Counted from the first letter of the stretch, positions 1 through 8,998 are shown. The stretch: DNA of 64,000 bases from Thalassobacter stenotrophicus (GCF_001458315.1 NZ_CYRX01000031.1:1-64000); one strand, 5' to 3'. A program made the numbers and translations. Notes: generated by a model from the sequence alone, not told the origin.

Positions 1-55
1 AATCCGTCCGGGGTCAGGGGAAACACGTCCCCAAGCGGGTTTGTGCAACAAAGCC
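1..55 (-). mobile_element. Terminal end of an insertion sequence (partial)
   Basis: Read on the minus strand, positions 55 to 40 spell GGCTTTGTTGCACAAA, which resembles the terminal inverted repeats of IS5/IS903-type elements (IS6-family ends are also similar). The 55 bp are clearly more GC-rich than the AT-rich DNA immediately to the right. The rest of the element, including its transposase and other end, lies outside the window, so the family cannot be fixed and no target-site duplication can be checked. Confidence 0.45.
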
Positions 56-662
56 GTAATACACCAACAAGTAGAACTACTTGATTTGATTTATGCGCAG
101 CGTAAGCCAGTGACTTTTCAGTACTTAAAGAACCAATTTCCTTAGAGGTTTTAAGTAGCTTCTCACCTTCAGTGCTTCGTTCTGTCTTTGACACAGCAGA
201 TTTGGTTGCTTTCTGACGAATGTTTTCAACACCACCTTCTGCATTAATCCAATCTGCAATGTTGTCTGCATACACTTCTTTGTTTTCTATTGCAGTCGTC
301 ATTACACGCACATAAGCACTAATACGCTTCTGTTGTTTTGTGTATTCAACACCATCAACGTAAAAAGAATAGACTGTAAGAAGCTGAACGATAGTTGGCT
401 TCTTATTGAGTTTTACACCTTTTCGTTCAATCTCACTTTGTATCCATTTACGCTTTTCAGTGTTGTTACTTCCAACAATGCTAAGCTGTTCGTACATTCT
501 GTAAATTGATGCAAAGATTGAGTACAGACGTTCGTTAGACGTTGCGTACTCTTTTCCGTACCAATCTGTTGCAGTTTGTTTAAGTACTGCAATTTCGTTT
601 TGAAACGATTGAAGTGCAAGTGCTGCTTCAGCTTGTGCGTTAGCTTTTGATTTAGTAGACAT
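1..662 (-). CDS. Unknown protein, 3' end apparently cut by an IS (partial)
   Basis: An open frame starts at ATG 662-660 with an AAAGGTG ribosome site just upstream and stays open to the left edge, about 220 codons. The protein starts MSTKSKANAQAEAALALQSF, is hydrophilic and mainly helical in character, with an N-terminal part that could be a coiled coil. I do not recognise the family. The genuine gene probably ends near position 56, where a GC-rich insertion-sequence end begins; the last 18 codons would then be IS-derived. Base composition is AT-rich, like the next two genes and unlike the chromosome beyond 2350, so this is transferred DNA. It is divergent from the gene at 824. Confidence 0.6.
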   Translation of the reverse strand, partial: MSTKSKANAQAEAALALQSFQNEIAVLKQTATDWYGKEYATSNERLYSIFASIYRMYEQLSIVGSNNTEKRKWIQSEIERKGVKLNKKPTIVQLLTVYSFYVDGVEYTKQQKRISAYVRVMTTAIENKEVYADNIADWINAEGGVENIRQKATKSAVSKTERSTEGEKLLKTSKEIGSLSTEKSLAYAAHKSNQVVLLVGVLRLCCTNPLGDVFPLTPDG

Positions 663-823
663 AGTATTCACCTTTTCTGTCATTGATTTGTGTTTTATCG
701 CTGTGATTAACGATATGTACAGAATATGGCGAAAGTGCTTTTTCAGTAATAATCACTGAATAGAAGGTTTGGTGGTTGATATGGAAATATGTACTATGTT
801 CATATCAATGAATAAGAATTTTG
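663..823. promoter_or_regulatory. Divergent promoter region with two palindromes
   Basis: This spacer separates two divergently transcribed unknown genes. It holds a perfect inverted repeat TTCAGT (742-747) / ACTGAA (755-760) and a second one, GATATG (778-783) / CATATC (801-806). Either could be an operator for a regulator of the foreign segment. No clear -35/-10 pair could be assigned. Confidence 0.4.
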
Positions 824-1606
824 ATGGATGATATGGCAAAGCGATTCTTTATCACTCAGCATCCTACGTTTGGTAGCTATGCAAACCCTATTAAGTCGAA
901 GATTGAAAAGTCTCCGTACTTTTATTGGGTTAAGGCATTGACGCTGAATGACGACTACGTTGAGTACTGTGCAAATCCATCGAATAATCGTTTCAAAACG
1001 AATGACAGCATCCATCAAGTTTACAAAGACTTTGGTGATGTAAGATATGAAGGTTGCGTATATCTTGCATTTACTCAGTGGTGGATTGAAAAGATTGATG
1101 AGTTTGATACACGTGGAACGTATTTGTTTGCTGAACCATTTACTGGCACTAAGGTTGAAATAGTTACAGATGGTGGTGACGCTACTAATGCAGCTAATGA
1201 CGAAAGCGTATTGTTAATTCGCATTCCTAAAATCATTAATCGAAAGCGAATTGATGAAGCAATTGATAGAATCCTTGCTTCTGAAATGCATTTTGAACGT
1301 GGTAGAAAAGTAAGAAATCCAAGCAGAAGTAACGCACGTTATCACTTGTCTAAACCAGTGAAAGTAGAAAGTCTTAAAGAAGCTTTTGAAGTCTATGAGT
1401 TAGAACGTGATGCAAAGATTAACGGCACTAAGATTTCAAACCTAAAACTTGCTAAAGCTGTTGGCATAGAAGTTCAGCAAAAGAAAACTGACGAACAAGC
1501 GCAAGATTACTCTTACCAAAGCGAACTGATTAACACTAAAGTTTGGAGACGTAAGAAGTTAGCTAAAGATGCAATAGCTAACGTTGTTAAAGGAAAGTTC
1601 GTCTAA
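824..1606 (+). CDS. Unknown protein of the AT-rich foreign segment
   Basis: The frame encodes about 260 aa. Translation could begin at TTG 821, ATG 824 or ATG 833 (MAKRFF); ATG 824 is listed because ATG is preferred, but no strong ribosome site separates them. The product has no signal peptide or membrane segment. The C-terminal third is rich in Lys, Arg and Glu and predicted helical, which would fit nucleic-acid binding, but there is no recognisable motif. The gene shares AT-rich codon use with its neighbours and precedes the DUF6641-type gene by 68 bp. Function unknown; likely plasmid or phage-derived. Confidence 0.65.
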   Translation: MDDMAKRFFITQHPTFGSYANPIKSKIEKSPYFYWVKALTLNDDYVEYCANPSNNRFKTNDSIHQVYKDFGDVRYEGCVYLAFTQWWIEKIDEFDTRGTYLFAEPFTGTKVEIVTDGGDATNAANDESVLLIRIPKIINRKRIDEAIDRILASEMHFERGRKVRNPSRSNARYHLSKPVKVESLKEAFEVYELERDAKINGTKISNLKLAKAVGIEVQQKKTDEQAQDYSYQSELINTKVWRRKKLAKDAIANVVKGKFV

Positions 1607-1622
1607 CTAATCTTTTCGGATG

Positions 1623-1673
1623 ACAGCCTTCGAACTCTGAAAGCACAATGCTTTTAGCTAATAAGGAGGCTGT
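1623..1673 (+). promoter_or_regulatory. Nested hairpins covering the ribosome site of the next gene
   Basis: ACAGCCT (1623-1629) pairs perfectly with AGGCTGT (1667-1673), and inside it AAAGCA (1640-1645) pairs with TGCTTT (1649-1654) around a 3-nt loop. The 3' arm of the outer stem overlaps the AAGGAGG ribosome site at 1663-1669, six bases before the ATG at 1675. The layout suggests translational control by ribosome-site masking; this is inferred from pairing only. Confidence 0.4.
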
Positions 1674-1674
1674 T

Positions 1675-2106
1675 ATGACTGTACTTGATACACTGAATTT
1701 CGTTGCTTTTAACCCACTTCAAAACAACAACCCTATCGCTGTTCGTCGTCGCAAGCTGATTGCAAAGATTGATGAACAAATACAACTTGCAGCTAATAAA
1801 GACTACACACCTACGCAGCAAAAGTGGGTTACTGACGAACATGGTAACCAACGCAAAGTAGAAGTTGCTAAACGAGTTAAGCGTTGGTGGAGTGCTAGTG
1901 TTGATGGAAAGATAAATCTTGTAGTGCGCTATGGAAGCAAGCCTTTAGAGTTCGCCAAAGGTAAGAATGCAATCGAACTAGCTAGTGAAGCAGAGGTTGC
2001 TGATGTGCTAGCTAAGGTGCGCGAAGCTGCTGAACTTGGTGAGTTAGATGCGCTGATAGAAAAGCAAGCGCAGTTTGGCAGACGAGTGACACAAAAGAAC
2101 AAGTGA
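1675..2106 (+). CDS. DUF6641-type small protein
   Basis: The gene encodes 143 aa. ATG 1675 is chosen over an upstream in-frame ATG at 1648 because AAGGAGG (1663-1669) is ideally spaced from it and the family begins with M-x-V-L-D-x-L-x-F. The protein has the family pattern of VRRRKLIAKIDEQI near the start, a central VAKRVKRWW segment, and a RYGSKPLEFAKGKNAIE motif before a helical C-terminus. I recall this family (DUF6641) from plasmids, phages and integrated islands; its function is unknown. It supports a mobile origin for the left 2.3 kb. Family name is from memory; moderate certainty. Confidence 0.7.
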   Translation: MTVLDTLNFVAFNPLQNNNPIAVRRRKLIAKIDEQIQLAANKDYTPTQQKWVTDEHGNQRKVEVAKRVKRWWSASVDGKINLVVRYGSKPLEFAKGKNAIELASEAEVADVLAKVREAAELGELDALIEKQAQFGRRVTQKNK

Positions 2107-2113
2107 ACGAAAG

Positions 2114-2153
2114 AAGACAAGAACGTGTGTGGTTATAGCACGTTCTTCGTCTT
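2114..2153 (+). terminator. Stem-loop terminator after the DUF6641-type gene
   Basis: AAGACAAGAACGTG (2114-2127) pairs with CACGTTCTTCGTCTT (2139-2153) with a single bulge. It begins 8 bp after the stop codon at 2106. The following T-tract is weak, so termination efficiency is uncertain. Confidence 0.5.
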
Positions 2154-2357
2154 ACAATGTGCAACAGACGATTGCGTAAACTATTGAATTGCAATAGTTG
2201 CACAAGCGTAAATAAAACGTGCAAAGTGAATGGTGAGTTACACATAAGTTGCACACAAACTATTTGTAGGTGGTAAATGATTGATATTAAACAATTAAAT
2301 ATCTACGTTACTACTGAGTGGGAATAATTCCCTAACGATACCCAAAGGAGTGCGGAA
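2154..2357. other. AT-rich spacer at the foreign/core boundary
   Basis: No credible gene is seen. Composition changes from AT-rich to GC-rich around 2310-2360, marking the edge of the foreign segment. A perfect 13-bp palindrome GGGAATAATTCCC lies at 2320-2332, just upstream of the acetyltransferase gene, and AAAGGAG at 2344-2350 is that gene's ribosome site. No tRNA or attachment-like repeat is visible at this boundary. Confidence 0.4.
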
Positions 2358-3077
2358 TTGCCCATGAAACAGGATTTCAGTGTCGAGGGTTTTTCCGCAC
2401 CTCCGCGCCCATCGGGCATCACCCTACACGGCCAGACCGTGCGACTAGAGCCTTTGGACCCGGATCGCCATGCCCTCGGGTTATATGAGGCCAACACCAC
2501 CGATACAGATGACCGCAACTGGGCCTATTTGCCCTACGGTCCCTTCCACGATTTTCCCAGCTATAGAGCATGGCTTGAGAGTGAGACCGGGCGCGAAGAC
2601 CCTGTGTTTTTCACGATCATACGCCTGTCTGATAATCGCCCCGTTGGCGTCGCGAGTTTTCTGCGGATCAATCCCGGTGACGGCTCAATAGAAGTTGGCC
2701 ATATCCACTTCTCACCGCTTCTGCAGCGCACGATTGAGGCGACCGAGGCGCTGTTTTTGATGATGAAGTGGGCCTTTGACAGCGGCTACCGGCGGTACGA
2801 ATGGAAATGCCACGCCCTCAACGTCAAAAGCCGCGCGGCCGCGCAACGCCTTGGGCTGTCCTATGAAGGTGTTTTTCGACAGGCGACGATCAGCAAGGGA
2901 CGCAACAGAAACACCGCTTGGTTCGCCGCTATCGACAGCGAATGGCCCGCCCTGCGCGCGTGTTTCGAGCGCTATCTGTCACCCGACAACTTCGACAGTG
3001 AAAACCGACCTAGGGTTTCGCTTTCGTCGCTGACCAGACCGCTGCTTTACAAAACAGACAGTCTGGACTTCAGCTAG
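2358..3077 (+). CDS. GNAT family N-acetyltransferase (RimJ/RimL type)
   Basis: The 239-aa protein has the layout of RimJ/RimL-like acetyltransferases: a leading LHGQTVRLEPLDPDRH block, a central strand with PVGVASFLRINPGDGSIEVGHI, and the late motif NVKSRAAAQRLGLSYEGVFR typical of the acetyl-CoA domain end. It would move an acetyl group from acetyl-CoA to an amine; the substrate is not predictable. TTG 2358 is preferred because AAAGGAG at 2344-2350 sits 7 bp before it; ATG 2364 is the alternative. It is the first core-like gene after the foreign segment and converges with the acyl-CoA dehydrogenase gene. Confidence 0.8.
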   Translation: MPMKQDFSVEGFSAPPRPSGITLHGQTVRLEPLDPDRHALGLYEANTTDTDDRNWAYLPYGPFHDFPSYRAWLESETGREDPVFFTIIRLSDNRPVGVASFLRINPGDGSIEVGHIHFSPLLQRTIEATEALFLMMKWAFDSGYRRYEWKCHALNVKSRAAAQRLGLSYEGVFRQATISKGRNRNTAWFAAIDSEWPALRACFERYLSPDNFDSENRPRVSLSSLTRPLLYKTDSLDFS

Positions 3078-3098
3078 CCGACCCTAGGCCGTGTTTTT

Positions 3099-4319
3099 CT
3101 AGAAAAACGCCTGCAAACCGGTCTGTGCACGCCCCAAGATCAGGGCATGAACATCATGGGTGCCCTCGTAGGTGTTGACGGTCTCAAGGTTCATCATGTG
3201 ACGGATGACTTGGTATTCTTCCTGAATACCGTTGCCGCCGTGCATGTCGCGGGCCATGCGCGCGATCTCTAGCGCCTTGCCACAGTTTTGACGTTTGATC
3301 ATCGAGATCATCTCTGGTGCCGCGCGGGCTTCATCCACCAGACGACCAACCCGTAGCGCGGCTTGCAACCCAAAGGTGATGTCGGTCTGCATGTCAGCCA
3401 GTTTCTTTTGGAACAGCTGTGTTTCCGCCAAAGGCTTGCCAAACTGCTTGCGATCCAACCCATAGGTGCGGGCCGCATGCCAGCAAAACTCTGCAGCACC
3501 CATCACACCCCAGCCGATGCCATATCGGGCCCGGTTCAGACAGCCAAACGGCCCTTTCAGCCCTTGGACATGCGGCAGCAGCGCCTCCTCGCCGACCTCA
3601 ACACCGTCCATCACGATTTCACCCGTGGTAGAGGCCCGCAACGATTGTTTGCCGCCGATCTTGGGCGCGGACAGACCGTCCATGCCGCGCTCCAGCACGA
3701 AGCCGCGGATTTTGCCCCCATGCGCCTCAGACTTGGCCCAGATGATGAACACATCCGCAAATGGCGCGTTCGAAATCCACATTTTCGAGCCCGTAATCCG
3801 GTACCCGGTCGCGGTTTTCTCTGCCCGGGTTTTCATACCAGCGGGGTCAGAGCCAGCGTCAGGTTCGGTCAGGCCGAAACACCCAATTAAGCTGCCCGCA
3901 GCCAGACCCGGCAGATATTTCACCCGCTGTTCTTCGCTGCCATAGGCATAGATCGGATACATCACGAGGCTCGATTGCACGGACATCATCGACCTATAGC
4001 CACTGTCGACGCGCTCGATTTCCCGGGCGACGAGGCCGTAGGTGACATAGGACGCACCAAGGCCACCGTATTCCTCGGGGATGGTGATGCCCAGCAGACC
4101 CGCCTCGCCCATTTGAGCAAAGATTTCAGGGGCCTCGACCTCTTGGGCGTAGTCGGCGATCACCCGTGGGGCGAGCTTATCGGCCGCGAAGGCCGCGGCC
4201 CCATCACGCAACGCGCGCTCATCGTCGCTCAGCTGATCTTCTAAGTAAAACGGATCGGCCCAGTCAAAGGTCCCCATGTCTGGCGCGTCTTTGGCTTTGA
4301 TTTCTCGTGTGACGTTCAT
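3099..4319 (-). CDS. gcdH: Glutaryl-CoA dehydrogenase
   Basis: The 406-aa protein is a full-length acyl-CoA dehydrogenase. It shows the N-terminal helical domain, the FAD-domain signature [17 protein letters not shown] (around residues 145-160) and the C-terminal [20 protein letters not shown] block, whose Glu is the catalytic base in glutaryl-CoA dehydrogenases. The enzyme oxidises and decarboxylates glutaryl-CoA to crotonyl-CoA in lysine and tryptophan breakdown. [20 protein letters not shown] is also typical of the GcdH subgroup. The stop codon lies in a 16-bp palindrome (3093-3108). It is monocistronic in this window. Confidence 0.92.
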   Translation of the reverse strand: MNVTREIKAKDAPDMGTFDWADPFYLEDQLSDDERALRDGAAAFAADKLAPRVIADYAQEVEAPEIFAQMGEAGLLGITIPEEYGGLGASYVTYGLVAREIERVDSGYRSMMSVQSSLVMYPIYAYGSEEQRVKYLPGLAAGSLIGCFGLTEPDAGSDPAGMKTRAEKTATGYRITGSKMWISNAPFADVFIIWAKSEAHGGKIRGFVLERGMDGLSAPKIGGKQSLRASTTGEIVMDGVEVGEEALLPHVQGLKGPFGCLNRARYGIGWGVMGAAEFCWHAARTYGLDRKQFGKPLAETQLFQKKLADMQTDITFGLQAALRVGRLVDEARAAPEMISMIKRQNCGKALEIARMARDMHGGNGIQEEYQVIRHMMNLETVNTYEGTHDVHALILGRAQTGLQAFF

Positions 4320-4674
4320 GATCGATGCTCCCTCACAGTGTTGCGTGAACCCTACGCCAGCCTTTTGCGAGACGAAAGGGGTGCTGAGCCCTGTGGGTGG
4401 GGTTTGTTATGGAGCTAGAAGAGGTCCTGCCCGTCACTTTACAGCACTTTTTTAATGCCGGGGTTGTCCGTTATGAAATTGGAAACAATACTCACGCAAC
4501 AATGCTGACCTCCCAAAAACCTGCCCAGACGATAGGATTATCCCAGCATACAACCCAATTCCGGCCACATTTCCGCGCTAGGTAACGACAAGATTCGGCC
4601 ACAGTTGTCAGCGCCTCACCCAAATTGCGGGTGCTGAGACGGCATCATCAATTTATTTGCCTGTGGGGGCACAG
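4320..4674. other. Intergenic region without a recognisable gene
   Basis: This 355-bp gap separates the divergent gcdH gene and the gene at 4675. A 62-codon open frame at 4397-4585 has no ribosome site or family resemblance and is not called. CACCC/GGGTG arms near 4618-4635 could form a small hairpin. The region presumably contains both promoters. Confidence 0.4.
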
Positions 4675-5568
4675 ATGTTTGAACAGAACAGCGACAAGAT
4701 TGCAGCGTTGCAAATCCTCAGCGATGAGCTTGGCTTTTTTGAAGCCATTGACGCGCAGCACCGTGCCTTTCATGTGACCGCCGGAGATACCCTTTTGGTC
4801 ACGTTCGAGAGTGGTGCCAAACTGTGGGGGCCGGATGTGGCGACTGCGCTCGATGCGTCACTCCTGATGATCCACGCGGATGGGCCGACGTGGTTTCGCA
4901 GTCCCGACCTATTCGATTTTATCGATGACCTCACGGATGAGGGGTTCTTCGATGATTTTGACACGGTTCTTTTTGCTGGGGCCGGTATGGGGGCTTATGG
5001 CGCGGGGGCGTTTTGCGTGGCCGCCCCAGGGGCCGAGGTTTTGCTGATGCAGCCTATCGCGACGCTTGAACGCGCCAAGGTCCCGTGGGAGGTGCGTAAC
5101 CGCAAGGCTTGGTCGCTCCGCTGGGGCCCGCGCTACAGCTATGCGCCTCGGTCGGTTCAGGCGGCCAACCAAGTGACTGTTATCTCGGATCCAACCGAGA
5201 CATTGGATGCGATGCACGCAAGCCTGTTCCAAGACGACCACACCACGCATCTGCGCATCCCCCACGCGGGGCCGCGCGTCTTGACGACGCTGCACGGAAT
5301 GAACCTTCTGACGCCTCTGTGTGAGGCGGCGATGACCGGTTCTCTAACACGGCCAACCTTTGCAAAACTTTGGCGCGCCCGTCGCGATTACCGCCCCTAT
5401 ATCAAAGGTTTGCTCAAAAAACTGATCAAGGGCGATCGCAGAACCCTAGTCCGGCACCTGTCCCGCCATACGCTCGCGCGCAAAAGCGTTACCAGTCCCG
5501 CGCAGGAACTGGATTTGGTGAGTGAGGCCTTGGACAAAGCCAAGACCGTGCGCGCTCAGAGCTTGTAG
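4675..5568 (+). CDS. Roseobacter-type conserved protein, often labelled PAPS reductase
   Basis: The protein is about 297 aa from ATG 4675, with GGGGG at 4665-4669 as a plausible ribosome site; in-frame TTG 4657 and GTG 4663 are alternatives. A glycine-rich turn FAGAGMGAYGAGAF near residue 100, followed by AAPGAEVLLMQPIATL, resembles the nucleophile-elbow region of alpha/beta-hydrolase-like folds. Close relatives in Roseobacter genomes are commonly annotated as phosphoadenosine phosphosulfate reductase, but I see none of that enzyme's Cys signature, so the label looks unsafe. The C-terminus is basic. The 3' end overlaps the convergent carboxypeptidase gene by 13 bp. Function unknown. Confidence 0.65.
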   Translation: MFEQNSDKIAALQILSDELGFFEAIDAQHRAFHVTAGDTLLVTFESGAKLWGPDVATALDASLLMIHADGPTWFRSPDLFDFIDDLTDEGFFDDFDTVLFAGAGMGAYGAGAFCVAAPGAEVLLMQPIATLERAKVPWEVRNRKAWSLRWGPRYSYAPRSVQAANQVTVISDPTETLDAMHASLFQDDHTTHLRIPHAGPRVLTTLHGMNLLTPLCEAAMTGSLTRPTFAKLWRARRDYRPYIKGLLKKLIKGDRRTLVRHLSRHTLARKSVTSPAQELDLVSEALDKAKTVRAQSL

Positions 5569-7025
5569 AGATCACTGAATTTCGCTTCGAGGTAGCTGAG
5601 CAAAGGCTCAGGTCCCGGCGCTGCACCCGTGGCGTGGCTGATCGTTTCAACTGGGGTACGCAGACCACCATGAGTTTGTACGGCATCCCGCAACCATGTG
5701 GTTGCAGCCGTCGCATCACCCCGCGCGAGGCCCGCATCAACATCAGGCACTGCCGCGCGCATCGCCGCGTTCAAACAGCCCGCAAAAACGTTCCCAAGCG
5801 CATAGGTTGGGAAATACCCCATCAGGCCCACTGGCCAGTGGACATCCTGCAAAACCCCGTTGGACGGTTTATCCACCACAATCCCAAAGTCCGCAGCAAA
5901 ACGGTCATTCCATGCGGCCTCTAGGTCATCAACGGCCAAATCGCCCGCAATCAACGCGCGCTCCAGATCAAAGCGCAGCATGATGTGCAGGTTGTAGTTC
6001 ACCTCATCAGCCTCAGTGCGAATATATCCCGCCTCTGCCCGATTCACGGCCCGGTAAAAATCGCGCTCAGACTGCACGCCGATATCACCAAACGCATCGC
6101 GCATTTGTCCGTAAAACCAGCCGGTAAACGCTTCTGAGCGGCCCATTTGGTTTTCATAGATGCGGCTTTGGCTTTCGTGGACACCCATCGATACGCCCCG
6201 TGACAAGGGCGTCAGCAGGTAGCTTTGGTCGATATTCTGTTCATAGCAGGCATGGCCGACCTCGTGGATCGTCGAATAGAGGCAGTTAAACGGATCATCC
6301 TCCGCCACGCGCGTGGTGATCCGCACATCCCGCCCGGAGCCCGAGCTAAAGGGGTGGACGGCCAGATCAATGCGTCCGGTGTCAAAGTTGTAGCCGAAGG
6401 CCCGTGCGACTTTCTCTGACAAAGCTAACTGAGCGGCCTTTGCGAATGTGCCTTGCACCTTGGGGGCTGGTTCTGCCGCAAGCACGCGCGCCCGCAGATC
6501 GACCAGGCGCGGACGCATAGCGTCAAACATCGCACCGATCTCAGCGCCGTTCGCGCCCGGCTCATAATCGTTCAGAAGCGCATCATAAAGGTCACCATCG
6601 GTGGCCAGCGCCGCTGCCTCTTCACGCCGCAAGGCGACGACCTCGTTGAGGCGTGGCAAGAAGGCCGCGACGTCTTCGTCTGCGCGGGCCTTGGCCCATT
6701 CCCCTTGGCTCAGCGATGTGACCCGGGCCAGTTCCGCTGCCAAACGTGCGGGCACCTTGTTGTTGCGCGTATAGCTTTCGCGGATCAACCGCAGGGCCGC
6801 ATCCCCCACCGCATCGGGGGCCTTGGCCACGTCCAGCCAATCACCGATACGCGGATCGGTTCGGCGGGCGTGCAAAACGCCCTCCATTGCGGCCATTTCC
6901 TCGGCTCTTTGCGGGGCCGCGCCACGGGGCATGACCGTTTCTTGGTCCCAGCCAAGCCGATCCGCGACCTGCCCCAAAGCCTCGGTTTCGCGTTGGTGCG
7001 CCATCAGGTCGTCAAATGCAGGCAT
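5556..7025 (-). CDS. Carboxypeptidase M32 (thermostable carboxypeptidase Taq family)
   Basis: The 489-aa protein matches peptidase family M32 in length and motifs. The zinc motif HEVGH lies near residue 254 (IHEVGHACYEQN) and is followed by the family-specific HESQSRIYENQMGRS, which supplies the third metal ligand. DRLGWDQETVMPRGAAPQRA at the N-terminus is also characteristic. The enzyme is a cytoplasmic metallocarboxypeptidase that trims C-terminal residues from peptides. It lies 3 bp downstream of the heme A synthase gene on the same strand, suggesting co-transcription, although no functional link is obvious. Confidence 0.93.
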   Translation of the reverse strand: MPAFDDLMAHQRETEALGQVADRLGWDQETVMPRGAAPQRAEEMAAMEGVLHARRTDPRIGDWLDVAKAPDAVGDAALRLIRESYTRNNKVPARLAAELARVTSLSQGEWAKARADEDVAAFLPRLNEVVALRREEAAALATDGDLYDALLNDYEPGANGAEIGAMFDAMRPRLVDLRARVLAAEPAPKVQGTFAKAAQLALSEKVARAFGYNFDTGRIDLAVHPFSSGSGRDVRITTRVAEDDPFNCLYSTIHEVGHACYEQNIDQSYLLTPLSRGVSMGVHESQSRIYENQMGRSEAFTGWFYGQMRDAFGDIGVQSERDFYRAVNRAEAGYIRTEADEVNYNLHIMLRFDLERALIAGDLAVDDLEAAWNDRFAADFGIVVDKPSNGVLQDVHWPVGLMGYFPTYALGNVFAGCLNAAMRAAVPDVDAGLARGDATAATTWLRDAVQTHGGLRTPVETISHATGAAPGPEPLLSYLEAKFSDLYKL

Positions 7026-7028
7026 GGT

Positions 7029-8162
7029 TTAGCTCCGAACGGATTGTGGCAGGGGATATACGGCACGGTGACGGGCACGCATGACCAGAACGATCAGAAC
7101 AACCGCCCCAAACTGATGCGCAATGGCAAGATGCCAAGGCGCGGAGTTCATCACCGTCACGATCCCGATCAGCATTTGGACAACGCCCATGGCCAGAACC
7201 CCAGCAAAGGCCGCAGACGTGGCAGAATTGCCCGATTTGCGCCCACGCAGCCAGCCCCAGATCAGCCCTAAGAACAGAACGTAGCCCGCAATGCGGTGGA
7301 AGAACTGAACCGTGCCATCATTCTCAAACAGGTTGCGCCAAACGGGCTCTAGCACCCACATCTCGGGCGGGGTGAACGCCCCGGCCATCAGCGGCCAGTC
7401 GACGTAGTTGCGGCCGGCATCAATGCCCGCGACTAACGCACCCAGAAGGATTTGCACGAATGTCATAACCAGCAAGACGGTTGCGAATTGGCGCAAAGGC
7501 ACGTGGCCCTCACGGCGGGCCACCAGCAGCTCTGACTGTGGGCGCGACAGCATCAGCATGTACCACGCGATCAACGACAAGATCACAAAGGCCAATCCAA
7601 GGTGTGTTGCCAAACGGTACGAGGCCACGTCGAGCATGGTGCCCGTTAGGCCCGATGACACCATCCACCAGCCAATCGCGCCTTGCAGCCCACCAAGGGC
7701 CCCTAGCACTACAAGCCGGGGCGTCCAGCCAGCGGGCACCTTACGCGCCAGCAATAGGCCCAAAAGGCCCACGGCCCAGACAAGCCCGATCACACGGCCC
7801 AACTGGCGATGCCCCCATTCCCACCAATAAATGACCTTGAACTCAGCCATGCTCATGCCTTGGTTTTGCAACTGGTATTCGGGGATCGCGCGGTAGAGGT
7901 CAAACTCCGCCTGCCACTGCGCGGCATTAAGGGGGGGAACCGCACCCGAGATCGGGTTCCACTCCGTGATCGACAGCCCGGAATCCGTCAGGCGGGTCAA
8001 TCCACCCACGGCGATCATCAGTACCACCAAACCAAACAAAACGCCCAACCAAGCGCGTACAGCCTTGCGGCCACCCGAGCGGCCGGTGCGATCAATCACA
8101 CCCGCCTGTGTGGCCGGTTTTTCGGCCCCAGTCACATCTTCAAAAATCGAGCGTCCGGCCAT
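7029..8162 (-). CDS. ctaA: Heme A synthase (CtaA/Cox15)
   Basis: The 377-aa integral membrane protein has about eight hydrophobic segments and the conserved histidines of the family: WEWGHRQLGRVIGL, RLATHLGLAFVIL, FFHRIAGYVLF and AIAHQFGAVVL. VGGLTRLTDSGLSITEWNPI near residue 53 is a diagnostic block for the alphaproteobacterial Cox15-like type. The enzyme converts heme O to heme A for cytochrome aa3 oxidase. The soluble N-terminal 35 residues are variable. It precedes the M32 carboxypeptidase gene by 3 bp. Confidence 0.95.
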   Translation of the reverse strand: MAGRSIFEDVTGAEKPATQAGVIDRTGRSGGRKAVRAWLGVLFGLVVLMIAVGGLTRLTDSGLSITEWNPISGAVPPLNAAQWQAEFDLYRAIPEYQLQNQGMSMAEFKVIYWWEWGHRQLGRVIGLVWAVGLLGLLLARKVPAGWTPRLVVLGALGGLQGAIGWWMVSSGLTGTMLDVASYRLATHLGLAFVILSLIAWYMLMLSRPQSELLVARREGHVPLRQFATVLLVMTFVQILLGALVAGIDAGRNYVDWPLMAGAFTPPEMWVLEPVWRNLFENDGTVQFFHRIAGYVLFLGLIWGWLRGRKSGNSATSAAFAGVLAMGVVQMLIGIVTVMNSAPWHLAIAHQFGAVVLIVLVMRARHRAVYPLPQSVRS

Positions 8163-8242
8163 TCTGCCCTCCAGAATTTCGTTCTCGTCTTATCTATTCA
8201 GATAGTTGCGCGCGGCAACCCATGCGCCGCAAGGTCGCGGGC

Positions 8243-8998
8243 CTAGCCGCGTTCTTTCCAGCGGACCATTTGGCGCATCATTCCGTGGAACGTTTGGGCG
8301 TCCGCGCGCGTCAGGGGCATACGGCTCCAGACATTGCGCAGATGACGTTTCATTGAGGCCGCCTTGGCCTCTGGGAAAAAGAACCCAGCACGGTCCAGCG
8401 TCGCCTCATAATGGTCGGCCAGCGCGTCAATCTCAGCGTGATTGGCCCAAACCGTGCCCGCCATTTCCATTTGAGTAGCCTCGGCCTGTTCCACTTGGCG
8501 GCGCCATTCATACCCCATCAACAGCACGCATTGCGCAAGGTTAAGCGAGGGGAAATCAGGGTTCACCGGTACGGACACAATCGCATTGGCGCGCGCGATA
8601 TCATCGTTTTCCAGCCCTGCCCGTTCTGGACCAAACAGCACCCCCACACGCTGGCCTTGGGCCATGCGCTTGGCCGCCTCTTGCATCGCGGCCTCGGGGG
8701 TGAACACGGGCTTCGTCAGATCACGGTCGCGCGCGGTGGTCGCAAAGACGAAATCGCAGTCAGCGCAGGCCTCGGCCGTGGTATCGACAAGACGGGCCGC
8801 ATCCAACACACGCCCTGCCCCGCTGGCCAAGGCGACAGCGCGTTCATTGGGCCAACCATCCCGAGGAGCCACGACCCGCATGTGATGCAGGCCAAAATTC
8901 CACATCGCGCGCGCACTGGCACCGATATTTTCGCCCATTTGAGGGCGCACAAGGATTATCGCGGGGTGGGCGGCGGGCGGTGTAAACTGTTCGGACAT
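8243..8998 (-). CDS. TrmJ-like SPOUT RNA methyltransferase
   Basis: The 251-aa protein is a TrmH/SpoU-class methyltransferase. PAIILVRPQMGENIGASARAM at the N-terminus is the motif 1 region, VGVLFGPERAGLENDDI is motif 2, and PSLNLAQCVLLMGYEWRR is motif 3, together forming the knotted SAM site. Length and C-terminal extension fit TrmJ, which 2'-O-methylates position 32 of tRNAs. ATG 8998 (MSEQF) is preferred over an upstream start at 9022. It is divergent from the ThiE-like gene. RNA target assignment is from family similarity. Confidence 0.85.
   Translation of the reverse strand: MSEQFTPPAAHPAIILVRPQMGENIGASARAMWNFGLHHMRVVAPRDGWPNERAVALASGAGRVLDAARLVDTTAEACADCDFVFATTARDRDLTKPVFTPEAAMQEAAKRMAQGQRVGVLFGPERAGLENDDIARANAIVSVPVNPDFPSLNLAQCVLLMGYEWRRQVEQAEATQMEMAGTVWANHAEIDALADHYEATLDRAGFFFPEAKAASMKRHLRNVWSRMPLTRADAQTFHGMMRQMVRWKERG

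Noticed and set aside
3093-3108. 16-bp palindrome GTTTTTCTAGAAAAAC as a terminator
   Set aside because: It has no loop and low GC, so it would be a poor hairpin; it may simply reflect the gcdH stop context.
4397-4585. 62-codon frame between gcdH and the gene at 4675
   Set aside because: No ribosome site, low-quality sequence and no family resemblance.
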